A DNA stretch of 64,000 bases from Litchfieldia sinesaloumensis (GTDB lineage Bacteria; Bacillota; Bacilli; Bacillales; Bacillaceae_L): contig NZ_LT732529.1 in the NCBI RefSeq assembly GCF_900156865.1, positions 266,300 through 330,299 of the forward strand. The letters are read 5' to 3'. The notes under the pieces were generated by a model. It was not told where the DNA came from. It saw only the letters and a list, made by a program, of their open reading frames with translations, and did not search any database. Shown here one piece after another: positions 1-7,748 of this stretch; the stretch's first letter is position 1; each line of letters begins with the position of its first letter. The position numbers and the translations under genes are program-made.

Positions 1-1
1 G

Positions 2-310
2 AGGATTACAGCAGGCGGAAAAACAGTTGTATTCTCAGCAGATTCTAGCTACCTAAAAGAGTTTATTCCATTTACACAAGATGCAGACCTGTTTATTTGC
101 GAGTGCAATTTATATGCGGACCAAGACGGTTCGAAAATGGGACATATGAATAGTACGGAAGTTGGAAAAATTGCAGCTGCAGCCAATGTAAAAGAGCTAT
201 GGATTACACATCTGCCTCATTACGGAAATCATCAAGACCTTGTTGAACAAGCCTCAGAACAATATGATGGTCAAATTAAATTAGCAAATTCAGGACTAAT
301 TTGGGAGTGA
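2..310 (+). CDS. yhfI: MBL-fold metal-dependent hydrolase, C-terminal part (YhfI-like)
   Basis: This is the last 102 codons of a gene that begins before the window; the frame is open from base 2 and stops with TGA at 308-310. The translation shows late parts of a metallo-beta-lactamase fold: a beta-strand followed by SADSS, and the metal-ligand type segment THLPHYGNH near the end. The stop lies 7 bases before lplJ, and B. subtilis has yhfI directly upstream of lplJ, which supports a YhfI assignment. The substrate of this family member is unknown. The N-terminal HxHxDH motif is outside the window, so activity cannot be judged here. Confidence 0.75.
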   Translation, partial: RITAGGKTVVFSADSSYLKEFIPFTQDADLFICECNLYADQDGSKMGHMNSTEVGKIAAAANVKELWITHLPHYGNHQDLVEQASEQYDGQIKLANSGLIWE

Positions 311-317
311 AGATAGT

Positions 318-1310
318 ATGTTATTTATTGACAATAAAGGAATTAATGACCCACAAATAAACCTAGCGATTGAAGAATATGCATTGAAAAATTTAGATAT
401 AAATGAAACGTATTTATTATTTTACATTAATGCCCCGTCAATCATAATCGGAAAAAATCAAAACACCGTTGAGGAGATCAACACTCAATATGTAGAAGAG
501 AATGGCATTAAAGTAGTTCGCCGTTTATCGGGCGGTGGAGCAGTATATCATGATTTGGGAAATTTGAATTTTAGCTTTATCACGAAGGATGACGGAGAAA
601 GCTTCCATAACTATAAAAAATTTACGGAACCTGTAATTGAAGCACTACATAAACTTGGCGTAAATGCTCAACTAAGTGGACGTAATGATATTGAGGTAGA
701 GGGAAGAAAAATTTCTGGTAATGCTCAATTCTCCACAAAAGGAAGAATGTTCAGTCACGGTACATTAATGTTTGATTCTGAAATTGATCATGTCGTTTCT
801 GCACTTAAAGTAAAGAAGGACAAAATTGAATCAAAAGGAATTAAATCTGTACGAAGCAGGGTTGCAAATATAAGCGAATTCCTTGAAGAGAAAATTACAA
901 TTGAAGAATTTAGACAAATGCTATTACGTTATATCTTCAATACAGATAGTGAAGATATTCCTACTTACGAATTAACCGATAAAGACTGGGAGCAAATCCA
1001 TCAAATATCGAAAGAACGTTATCAGAACTGGGAATGGAATTATGGAAAATCACCTAAATTTAATTATCAGCATACACATCGGTTCCCAGTCGGTTCTATC
1101 GACGTCCGCCTCGAAGTTCAAAGAGGCATAATTGAAAACTGTAAAATTTATGGGGACTTCTTTGGTGTAGGAGATGTCGAAGAAGTTGAAAACAAATTAA
1201 TTGGAACAAAATATGAAAAAGCTGAATTAGAAACAGCATTAGAAAACGTTGATATTCAGCATTATTTCGGTAAAATTTCAAAAGAAGATTTTATTCATTT
1301 AATTTACTAA
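318..1310 (+). CDS. lplJ: Lipoate-protein ligase
   Basis: The protein activates lipoate with ATP and transfers it to lipoyl domains of 2-oxoacid dehydrogenases and the glycine cleavage system in the cytoplasm. The biotin/lipoate ligase fold is recognisable from RRLSGGGAVYHD (residues 68-79) and the lysine in GRKISGNAQF (Lys131), which contacts the lipoyl-adenylate. At 330 residues it has the usual length of LplJ/LplA with the C-terminal accessory domain. It follows the MBL hydrolase gene by 7 bases and is closed by a strong terminator, so the two are probably cotranscribed. ATG at 318 is the first start in frame. The assignment also fits B. subtilis gene order. Confidence 0.93.
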   Translation: MLFIDNKGINDPQINLAIEEYALKNLDINETYLLFYINAPSIIIGKNQNTVEEINTQYVEENGIKVVRRLSGGGAVYHDLGNLNFSFITKDDGESFHNYKKFTEPVIEALHKLGVNAQLSGRNDIEVEGRKISGNAQFSTKGRMFSHGTLMFDSEIDHVVSALKVKKDKIESKGIKSVRSRVANISEFLEEKITIEEFRQMLLRYIFNTDSEDIPTYELTDKDWEQIHQISKERYQNWEWNYGKSPKFNYQHTHRFPVGSIDVRLEVQRGIIENCKIYGDFFGVGDVEEVENKLIGTKYEKAELETALENVDIQHYFGKISKEDFIHLIY

Positions 1311-1323
1311 GTAAAATAGAGAT

Positions 1324-1360
1324 AGCGGATAAGATTTTTCTGAATTTTATCCGCTTTTTT
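1324..1360 (+). terminator. Rho-independent terminator after lplJ
   Basis: A 9-bp stem (AGCGGATAA with TTATCCGCT) is followed by six T residues. It separates lplJ from the FadR-controlled acyl-CoA ligase. Confidence 0.9.
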
Positions 1361-1381
1361 CAAAAAATACATAATTCTGTA

Positions 1382-1410
1382 TTGAAAGAAAAACTTTCTT
1401 TCAATATAAT
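1382..1410 (+). promoter_or_regulatory. Sigma-A promoter of lcfB
   Basis: TTGAAA at 1382-1387 and TATAAT at 1405-1410 are separated by exactly 17 bases. Transcription would start near 1417, about 25 bases upstream of the FadR operator, so FadR would act as a roadblock rather than by covering the -35/-10. Confidence 0.75.
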
Positions 1411-1440
1411 ATATTTAGAATTTTATTTTTTGTCATTTAA

Positions 1441-1458
1441 TGAATGATTATTCATTCA
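1441..1458 (+). promoter_or_regulatory. FadR operator
   Basis: The 18-bp element TGAATGATTATTCATTCA matches the B. subtilis FadR consensus TGAATGAMTANTCATTCA. FadR is the TetR-family repressor of fatty acid degradation, released by long-chain acyl-CoA. It lies between the promoter and the ribosome binding site of the acyl-CoA ligase gene, the same arrangement as at Bacillus lcf genes. Confidence 0.9.
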
Positions 1459-1480
1459 GTGACTAAGGGGAGGGAGAAAA

Positions 1481-3034
1481 ATGAATTTATCATCACGACT
1501 AGGGGAAACAGCAAAGAATTACTTCGACAAACCAGCATATATTTTCCAAGACAATGTAAGTACATATGCTGAATTAGATGGTGCAGTAACAAAATTTGCA
1601 AGCGGTTTAGAAAAATTGGGGATTAAAAAGGGCGATCATATTGCTCTAGTTTTGGGGAATACACCCCATTTTGTAATTGGTTTTTACGGCGCTCTTCGTG
1701 TAGGAGCTACTGTTATTCCGATTAATCCAATTTATACACCTGATGAAATCGGTTATATTGTGAATAACGGAGATGTAAGGGCTGTCATTACGTTAGACTT
1801 GCTTGTCCCACTGTTTGAAAAGATGAATGAACACCTTCCAAAAGTTGAACATCTCATTGTTTGTGAAACACCTCAAGGGGCAAGTAGTGAAGTGGATGTC
1901 TCAAAGCTCTCAATCTACCCTAAAATGAAATCGTTTACAGGAGTAGTAGGGTCAGGCGAACTCTCATATGTTGGGCCAACACTTGATGATGAGGATGTGG
2001 CAGTTATCTTATACACATCTGGAACAACTGGTAAACCTAAAGGAGCAATGTTGACACAGAAAAACTTGTACAGCAATGCAAGGGATGTTGCAGAATACCT
2101 TAAGATTTCAGAGAATGATAGAGTTATTACAACATTGCCGATGTTCCACGTATTTTGCTTAACAGTAGCGCTAAATGCTCCATTAATGAATGGTGGGACG
2201 ATGCTAATTGTACCTAAGTTCAGTCCTAAGGAGATTTTTGAACTTGCAAAGGAACAACAGGCAACTGTCTTTGCAGGAGTACCAACGATGTACAATTTCC
2301 TTCTACAGTATCCTGAAGGTAACCCTGAAGACTTCCGTTCATTGCGCTTATGTATCTCAGGTGGGGCAGCAATGCCTGTTGCACTTCTAAAGAGCTTTGA
2401 ACAGAAGTTTAATGTGCTAGTATCAGAAGGATATGGTCTATCAGAGGCCTCGCCTGTTACATGCTTTAATCCATTAGATCGTCCTAGAAAGCCAGGTTCT
2501 ATCGGGACTAGCATTGTCAATGTTGAAAATAAGATTGTTAATGAAAATGGCGATGAAGTACCTGTTGGTCAGGTTGGCGAATTAGTCGTTCGTGGCCCGA
2601 ATGTAATGAAAGGGTATTATAAAATGCCAGAGGAGACCAATGCAACATTGCGCGATGGCTGGCTTTATACTGGAGATTTAGCTGAAATGGATGAAGAAGG
2701 ATATTTTTATATCGTGGACCGCAAGAAGGATATGATCATCGTCGGTGGATATAATGTGTATCCTCGAGAGGTTGAAGAAGTCCTATATAACCATCCTGAA
2801 ATTGTTGAAGCCGCTGTAGTTGGAGTCCCAGACCCAGACCAAGGTGAAGCGGTTCAGTGTTATGTAGTTAAGAAGGACCCTGGTTTAACTGAAGAAAGTC
2901 TTCTTGCTTATTGTCGTGAGCATTTAGCTAAATACAAACTTCCTAGTAAAATAGAATTCATTGAAGAACTTCCTAAAAACACGACTGGAAAAATCCTTCG
3001 CCGTGCGTTAAAGGATTTAGTTGTGAATAAATAA
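1481..3034 (+). CDS. lcfB: Long-chain fatty acid-CoA ligase
   Basis: This adenylate-forming enzyme makes acyl-CoA from fatty acid, ATP and CoA as the first step of beta-oxidation. The AMP-binding P-loop [12 protein letters not shown] is near residues 176-187, the aromatic/Glu motif YGLSEASP follows in the middle, the hinge region [13 protein letters not shown] near 405, and the catalytic lysine in TGKILRR near the C terminus. Length (517 aa) matches B. subtilis LcfB/YhfL, which also sits just after lplJ. A purine-rich ribosome binding site (AGGGGAGGGAG) precedes ATG 1481. Expression is expected to be induced by long-chain acyl-CoA through the FadR site upstream. A terminator follows, so the gene is monocistronic. 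Confidence 0.93.
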   Translation: MNLSSRLGETAKNYFDKPAYIFQDNVSTYAELDGAVTKFASGLEKLGIKKGDHIALVLGNTPHFVIGFYGALRVGATVIPINPIYTPDEIGYIVNNGDVRAVITLDLLVPLFEKMNEHLPKVEHLIVCETPQGASSEVDVSKLSIYPKMKSFTGVVGSGELSYVGPTLDDEDVAVILYTSGTTGKPKGAMLTQKNLYSNARDVAEYLKISENDRVITTLPMFHVFCLTVALNAPLMNGGTMLIVPKFSPKEIFELAKEQQATVFAGVPTMYNFLLQYPEGNPEDFRSLRLCISGGAAMPVALLKSFEQKFNVLVSEGYGLSEASPVTCFNPLDRPRKPGSIGTSIVNVENKIVNENGDEVPVGQVGELVVRGPNVMKGYYKMPEETNATLRDGWLYTGDLAEMDEEGYFYIVDRKKDMIIVGGYNVYPREVEEVLYNHPEIVEAAVVGVPDPDQGEAVQCYVVKKDPGLTEESLLAYCREHLAKYKLPSKIEFIEELPKNTTGKILRRALKDLVVNK

Positions 3035-3043
3035 GTAATGGAT

Positions 3044-3072
3044 GAACAGGCCAACTATGCCTGTTCTTTTTT
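3044..3072 (+). terminator. Rho-independent terminator after lcfB
   Basis: The inverted repeat GAACAGGC / GCCTGTTC has a 7-base loop and is followed by six T residues. Confidence 0.9.
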
Positions 3073-3118
3073 GAATAGAATTTGTTAAAGGAATTTTTTT
3101 ATTTGAAGCGAAATAGGA

Positions 3119-3132
3119 TGTAAGCGATATAA
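3119..3132 (+). promoter_or_regulatory. Candidate cre (CcpA) site upstream of the enoyl-CoA hydratase
   Basis: TGTAAGCGATATAA matches the catabolite-responsive element TGWAANCGNTNWCA at all but one conserved position (A instead of C near the end). It lies about 20 bases before the start codon, between the presumed promoter and the ribosome binding site, where binding would block transcription. Glucose repression of a fatty acid catabolic gene is biologically reasonable, but a single element of this degeneracy can occur by chance. Confidence 0.4.
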
Positions 3133-3154
3133 AAATATAAGAAGAGGTGGAATT

Positions 3155-3931
3155 ATGACTACTGTTATATACCGAGTTGAAAATCATGTCGCAACAGTCA
3201 CACTCAATCGACCAGAATCGTTGAACTGCTTTAATTATGAAATGCTCAAATCACTTGATGAGGTTATTGAGCATATCCGTACGAATGCGGATGTTCGGGT
3301 TGTTATCATTACTGCTTCAGGTGAAAAGGCATTTAGTGTTGGTGCTGATCTTAAAGAGCGGAAAACATTAAATGAGGAACAAGTGAGAAGAAATGTATAT
3401 AAAATAGGTCAAGTTTTTGCAAATATAGGAGAGCTTCCACAGCCAACGATTGCTGCCATCAACGGCTATGCATTTGGGGGTGGGATGGAGCTTGCATTAG
3501 CATGTGATTTCCGTATTTCTGTTGAAGATACCCAGATGGGGTTGACCGAAACAAGCCTAGCTATTATTCCTGGTGCTGGTGGAACTCAGCGACTTCCACG
3601 TCTTATCGGGGAAACAAAAGCAATGGAGCTAATTTTGACTGCAAAACGAATAACTGCTAATGAGGCAAAAGACATTGGACTTGTTTCAAGTGTTGTGCCG
3701 CGTGAAAAGCTAATGGAAGCTTCTATGAAGCTAGCAAATGATATGTTGAAAAATGGCCCCCTTGCCTTACAACAAGCCAAGTTTGCTATTAAGCAGGGAC
3801 TTAATACAGATTTACATACAGGGTTTAAAATTGAAAGAAAAGCCTATGAAGTGATTATCCCAACTGAAGATAGAGTGGAGGCACTAGCTGCATTTAGTGA
3901 AAAAAGAAATCCGAACTTTAAAGGAAAATAA
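3155..3931 (+). CDS. Enoyl-CoA hydratase/isomerase family protein
   Basis: This crotonase-fold enzyme probably hydrates enoyl-CoA in beta-oxidation or branched-chain acid breakdown. The oxyanion-hole segments AFSVGADLKE (residues 59-68) and INGYAFGGGMELALACDFR (102-120) are intact. Both acid/base glutamates expected in true hydratases are present: Glu112 in GGGMEL and Glu132 in GLTETSLAIIPGAGGTQRL. The length (258 aa) is standard. Its neighbour is the FadR-regulated acyl-CoA ligase, though a terminator separates them. Substrate chain length cannot be told from sequence; a methylglutaconyl-CoA hydratase (YngF-like) role is an alternative. Confidence 0.85.
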   Translation: MTTVIYRVENHVATVTLNRPESLNCFNYEMLKSLDEVIEHIRTNADVRVVIITASGEKAFSVGADLKERKTLNEEQVRRNVYKIGQVFANIGELPQPTIAAINGYAFGGGMELALACDFRISVEDTQMGLTETSLAIIPGAGGTQRLPRLIGETKAMELILTAKRITANEAKDIGLVSSVVPREKLMEASMKLANDMLKNGPLALQQAKFAIKQGLNTDLHTGFKIERKAYEVIIPTEDRVEALAAFSEKRNPNFKGK

Positions 3932-3940
3932 ATTTTGTAG

Positions 3941-3966
3941 GCGTCTCGTGATGGGGCGCTTTTTAT
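3941..3966 (+). terminator. Probable terminator after the enoyl-CoA hydratase gene
   Basis: A short stem (GCGTC with GGCGC, one G-T pair) is followed by CTTTTTATT. It is weaker than the other terminators in the window. Confidence 0.55.
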
Positions 3967-4112
3967 TATTAAATTTTGGTTAATCTCAGGTAGAATTGAA
4001 TTAATTCCGAAAGAAACAATAGACCAAAAAATTTCCAAACAAAAACATTGAAAAAACTGCCCGAATTTAAGACAATTAGTAATAAAAAAGATTAAAGGGG
4101 ATTATCGGGGGA

Positions 4113-4841
4113 ATGGCAACTACAGTACTAGCAAAAAAGCAATCAGAATTTCGTAGTGGTATCCAATCGGGCATCAGTATCGCACTTGGTTACGCACCAG
4201 TAGCATTGACCTTTGGATTATTGGCGAAGTCAACCGGGTTAACGGTAGCAGAAACTGTAATGATGAGCATAATCGTTTTTGCAGGGGCGTCACAATACAT
4301 CGCCTTGCAACTAATTGCAGTCGGTACAGGTGCCTTTGAAATTATTCTAACTACATTCATTTTAAATATTAGACACTTTTTAATGTGCGCTTCTCTTAAT
4401 GAGAAAGTGGAAGATGATCATCCGATTAAAAAAGCATTGTATTCCTTTGGAATCACGGATGAGACATTTTCTGTTGCGGCCGTTAAGGAAGGAAAGGTTA
4501 CAACTGGTTATTTATTTGGGGTAATCTCCATATCCTATGGAAGCTGGGTTGTTTTCTCAGGGATTGGCCATGTAATTGGGGCCAGTCTTCCTCATGTGTT
4601 ACAGCAAAGTATGTCGGTTGCTTTGTATGCAATGTTTATTGGCTTACTTGTACCATCATTAAAAAAACATCGGAAGGTCGTTGTGCTAGCAGGGAGCGCA
4701 GCGATTTTAAATACCATCTTTTCATTTTTCCTAGAACCGGGCTGGTCAATTGTTGCGGCTTCACTTATTGCTGCAATAGGTGTTGAAGCAGTTATAAGTC
4801 TGTTAGGAAGGAAGAAAAAGGAGGATAAGCAGCATGGATAA
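4113..4841 (+). CDS. azlC: Branched-chain amino acid exporter, large subunit AzlC
   Basis: This integral membrane protein of the AzlC family is the large subunit of the AzlCD system, which exports branched-chain amino acids and analogues such as 4-azaleucine. The conserved N-terminal segment GYAPVALTFGLLA and the segment LNIRHFLMCASL in the first half are typical of the family, and several hydrophobic helices are evident over 242 residues. It overlaps azlD by 8 bases, so the pair is translationally coupled. ATG 4113 follows a G-rich ribosome binding site. No azlB-like repressor gene is nearby, unlike the B. subtilis azlBCD operon. Confidence 0.9.
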   Translation: MATTVLAKKQSEFRSGIQSGISIALGYAPVALTFGLLAKSTGLTVAETVMMSIIVFAGASQYIALQLIAVGTGAFEIILTTFILNIRHFLMCASLNEKVEDDHPIKKALYSFGITDETFSVAAVKEGKVTTGYLFGVISISYGSWVVFSGIGHVIGASLPHVLQQSMSVALYAMFIGLLVPSLKKHRKVVVLAGSAAILNTIFSFFLEPGWSIVAASLIAAIGVEAVISLLGRKKKEDKQHG

Positions 4842-5139
4842 AACCATATTGATCATCATTATTGGGATGGGGCTTGTTACATACATACCAAGGATGTTGC
4901 CACTTGTTGTATTCAACTCTGTGAAATTACCGCCATTCCTGCAAAATGTATTAAAAAATGTTCCATATGCCATTCTTGGGGCTCTGATAATTCCGGGGAT
5001 CTTCACAATTAATGAAGATATTTGGTTTGGAATTATCGGTGCTGCGGTTGCCTTTCTAGTGGCTTATTTGGGAGCAAATGTCATAGTCGTCGTATTAAGC
5101 TCAATACTTGCATTAAGTATTTATTCATTCTTTATGTAG
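4834..5139 (+). CDS. azlD: Branched-chain amino acid exporter, small subunit AzlD
   Basis: This is the small partner of AzlC: 101 residues with about four hydrophobic helices. The characteristic AzlD segment TYIPRMLPLVVF follows the first helix. Its ATG lies inside the end of azlC (8-base overlap), and a consensus-like ribosome binding site (AAGGAGG) sits within azlC just upstream. The alkyltransferase-like gene begins 11 bases after the stop, so the three genes probably form one transcript. Confidence 0.9.
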   Translation: MDKTILIIIIGMGLVTYIPRMLPLVVFNSVKLPPFLQNVLKNVPYAILGALIIPGIFTINEDIWFGIIGAAVAFLVAYLGANVIVVVLSSILALSIYSFFM

Positions 5140-5150
5140 GGAACAACATT

Positions 5151-5456
5151 ATGAAACCTTTTACGGAAAATGTGATTCAAATTATTAAACAAATACCATC
5201 TGGTAAGGTCATGACATATGGACAGATTGCGAGACTTGCGGGAAGTCCAAGAGGTGCAAGACAGGTCGTAAGAATCCTACATTCATTGAGTAAAAAATAC
5301 AATCTCCCTTGGTTTCGGGTTGTAAACGCTAAGGGAGAAATAGCGATACGTGATGAAGAGGCACATGTTTCACAATCCATCTTTCTGGAAGATGAAGGTA
5401 TTGAGGTCGTAGATGGCACAATTGATTTAGTAAAATATCAGTATCATCCAGATTAA
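5151..5456 (+). CDS. Alkyltransferase-like (ATL) DNA-damage recognition protein
   Basis: This 101-residue protein is built only from the C-terminal DNA-binding domain of O6-alkylguanine-DNA alkyltransferases. It keeps the helix-turn-helix/arginine-finger part (MTYGQIARLAGSPRGARQV, residues 21-39), but the acceptor motif PCHRVV is replaced by PWFRVV (residues 53-58), so the catalytic Cys is Trp54. Proteins of this type (ATL/YbaZ/Atl1) bind O6-alkylguanine without repairing it and recruit nucleotide excision repair. The frame is open further upstream to 5022, but that stretch overlaps azlD and has no family similarity; ATG 5151 gives a full domain. Cotranscription with azlCD is likely from spacing. 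Confidence 0.88.
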   Translation: MKPFTENVIQIIKQIPSGKVMTYGQIARLAGSPRGARQVVRILHSLSKKYNLPWFRVVNAKGEIAIRDEEAHVSQSIFLEDEGIEVVDGTIDLVKYQYHPD

Positions 5457-5477
5457 GCCTAGGATAAAATCCTAGGC
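5457..5477. terminator. Hairpin between convergent ATL gene and argS
   Basis: A perfect 9-bp inverted repeat (GCCTAGGAT, 3-base loop, ATCCTAGGC) lies between the two convergent stop codons. Neither flank has a good T tract, so termination efficiency is uncertain. Its position suggests it serves both transcripts. Confidence 0.6.
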
Positions 5478-5480
5478 TTG

Positions 5481-7166
5481 TTACATTTCCTCCGGAGCCT
5501 TAATACCAAGTAATTGAAGTCCTTCCTTCAGAACAATGGTAACCGAACGAACCAATGCGATACGATCGTTTATTTGATTATCTTCGTTCAGGACCTTAAC
5601 ATGACTATAGTATCTATTGAACTCTTGGGCGAGATCAATGATATATTTTGCGATGACAGATGGCTCATACAGCTGCATACTTCTTTGAATGATGGTTGGG
5701 AATTCCATGAGAAGCTTCACAACCGCCCAGCCGTGAGCATCATCAAGCCCGTTTGTTTCATCTCCAGTCAACTCAGCTTTCCGCAAAATAGAAGAAGCTC
5801 TTGCGTGGGTATATTGCACATATGGTCCAGTTGTTCCTTCAAATTTAAGCATCTCCTCTAGTGAGAATTCAATATTATTAAGTCTTTCATTCTTTAAGTC
5901 GTGAAAAATAATGGCACCCACACCAACCATTTTTGCGATTTCTTCTTTGTGTTCGAGGCGTGGGTTTTTGACCTCAATATTATGTTTTGCAAGTTCGATC
6001 GCTTCTCTAATAACCTCTTCTAATAGGACAATTTTTCCCTTTCGAGTAGACATTTTCTTTCCTTCTTTTAGAATAAAACCGAATGGAACATGGACCATAT
6101 CTTTTGCCCACTCATATCCCATTTTTTCAAGCACTAGAAATATTTGTTTGAAATGCAAGCTTTGTTCATGGCCTACCACATAGACTGCTTTTTTGAACTT
6201 GTAGTTATCTTGACGGTAAATGGCTGCTGTTACATCTCTTGTTGCATAGAGGGTTGCTCCGTCAGATTTTCTAATTAGGCAAAGTGGAAGGTTAGCTTCT
6301 GATAAGTCAACTACCTCGGCACCCTCTGACTCAAACAAGAGTTTTTTCTCATGTAGCATTTCAACAGTCATTTCCATTTTGTCATTATAGAAGGCTTCAC
6401 CATTGTAGGAGTCAAACTCTACATCGAGCAGGGAATAAATCCGTGAGAATTCCTTTAGTGATTCGTCTCTAAACCAACGCCAAAGGTTTAATGCATCTTC
6501 ATTTCCTTCTTCAAGTTGCTTAAACCACTTTCTTGCCTCATTTTCAAGATCAGGGTTAAATTCAGCTTCAGAATGAAAGTGGACATAGAGCCGAAGCAAT
6601 TCACTGATTGGGTTAGCCTTAACGGCCTCCTTATTACCCCAAAGTTTATAAGCAACTATTAATTTACCAAACTGCGTGCCCCAATCCCCTAAGTGGTTGA
6701 TTCGAATTGGCTGATAGCCGCACTTTTCTGCAATCTTTGCTAGGGCATTCCCAATTACAGTAGACCGCAAATGCCCCATCGAAAAAGGCTTCGCGATATT
6801 AGGAGAAGAAAAATCAATTGTGATTATCTCTCCTTTTCCTATTCTATGGCTACCGTATTTTTCACCTTTAGTAAGTATGGTTTGAAGGATGTGTTTACTT
6901 ACCTCTTGTTTGTTCAAAAAACAGTTCACATAGGGACCTTCTGGAACTACCTTTTCAAAAAGTGGATTCCGTAGCGATGCAGCGATTTCCTGTGCGATAA
7001 CGACTGGAGCTTTTCTATATTTTTTCGCAAGTGTAAAGCATGGAAAAGCGAGATCACCCTGTTCTTGGTATTTTGGTTTTTCAATAAGCTTTACTATTTC
7101 GTCGTAAGTTAAAACATGTTGAAGTTGTGTTGAAATTTCTTCGGCGTATACCTGAACGACATTCAT
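5481..7166 (-). CDS. argS: Arginine-tRNA ligase
   Basis: This class I aminoacyl-tRNA synthetase charges tRNA-Arg. The N-terminal additional domain is followed by the HIGH-equivalent SSPNIAKPFSMGHLRST (roughly residues 118-134), the KMSK-like loop KKMSTRKGK near residue 370, and the ArgRS C-terminal helical domain with YVQYTHARASSILRK. Length is 561 residues. The sequence differs noticeably from the housekeeping B. subtilis ArgS as I recall it, and resembles the type found as a second ArgS in the B. cereus group. Whether this genome has another argS cannot be seen here. It is monocistronic, with its own promoter and a T-box leader that senses uncharged tRNA. Confidence 0.93.
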   Translation of the reverse strand: MNVVQVYAEEISTQLQHVLTYDEIVKLIEKPKYQEQGDLAFPCFTLAKKYRKAPVVIAQEIAASLRNPLFEKVVPEGPYVNCFLNKQEVSKHILQTILTKGEKYGSHRIGKGEIITIDFSSPNIAKPFSMGHLRSTVIGNALAKIAEKCGYQPIRINHLGDWGTQFGKLIVAYKLWGNKEAVKANPISELLRLYVHFHSEAEFNPDLENEARKWFKQLEEGNEDALNLWRWFRDESLKEFSRIYSLLDVEFDSYNGEAFYNDKMEMTVEMLHEKKLLFESEGAEVVDLSEANLPLCLIRKSDGATLYATRDVTAAIYRQDNYKFKKAVYVVGHEQSLHFKQIFLVLEKMGYEWAKDMVHVPFGFILKEGKKMSTRKGKIVLLEEVIREAIELAKHNIEVKNPRLEHKEEIAKMVGVGAIIFHDLKNERLNNIEFSLEEMLKFEGTTGPYVQYTHARASSILRKAELTGDETNGLDDAHGWAVVKLLMEFPTIIQRSMQLYEPSVIAKYIIDLAQEFNRYYSHVKVLNEDNQINDRIALVRSVTIVLKEGLQLLGIKAPEEM

Positions 7167-7190
7167 ATTCTAAACCTCCTTAATAAAATA

Positions 7191-7582
7191 AAAAAATCTC
7201 GTCTCTAAAATAGAGACGAGATTTACCCGCGGTACCACTCTGATTGTTCATGATGAACCTGACTTAATAAATAACGGTTTCACCCGGCACACCCTACTAG
7301 AGGATGTTCCAAAAGTCCGGTGAAAATGACACATCGAATTTCTTCGTTGGCTCGCTTTTCCGTTCCTCACGTATTGATTACATACGCACCGGTACTCAAA
7401 GCTTCGCCGCATCGAACTTCTTGGTCCTTTTCATCCTCCTTTTTGAACATACATTATAGTTTCAGGTGAGCTTCTTAGAAGTGCGGTTCATCTTGATTTC
7501 AACACTGGGCTTTCACCATCCCCAATTCGCTATTGGTCTACATCAGGATTACTCTCTTCATCATCGAATTTTAAAATATATT
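7191..7582 (-). promoter_or_regulatory. T-box leader (arginine) of argS
   Basis: Read on the minus strand, this is a roughly 390-nt T-box riboswitch. Stem I begins with GAAGAGAGTAATC (7560 downward) and has the distal-loop element GGGGATGGTGAAAGCCC. The specifier region reads GAAC-CGC-ACTT, so the proposed specifier is the arginine codon CGC at 7485-7483. The T-box sequence AGAGTGGTACCGCG is at 7241-7228. A terminator follows (AATCTCGTCTCTA / TAGAGACGAGATT, 7224-7195, then a T run). Uncharged tRNA-Arg would stabilise the antiterminator and allow argS transcription. This leader accounts for most of the otherwise gene-free 7167-7748. Confidence 0.92.
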
Positions 7583-7588
7583 TTATTC

Positions 7589-7617
7589 ATAATAACGAAT
7601 TCCTAAATAGAAATCAA
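7589..7617 (-). promoter_or_regulatory. Sigma-A promoter of argS
   Basis: On the minus strand, TTGATT (7617-7612) and TATTAT (7594-7589) are separated by exactly 17 bases, placing the transcription start a few bases before T-box stem I. Confidence 0.65.
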
Positions 7618-7748
7618 TGGGTATTTTTAAGCTTGCCTTGTCAAAAATGATGAAGACATGAGACTATATTGAAAGTCATTGTTCTATCTGGCCCTACTTT
7701 TAACTAAAATACTAGTAAGAGGGGTTGTACATGAAGGGGGACAGCTTA

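Noticed and set aside
1915-2520. Long open frame antisense to lcfB (201 codons)
   Set aside because: It has no ribosome binding site, no family resemblance, and lies fully inside a well-supported gene.
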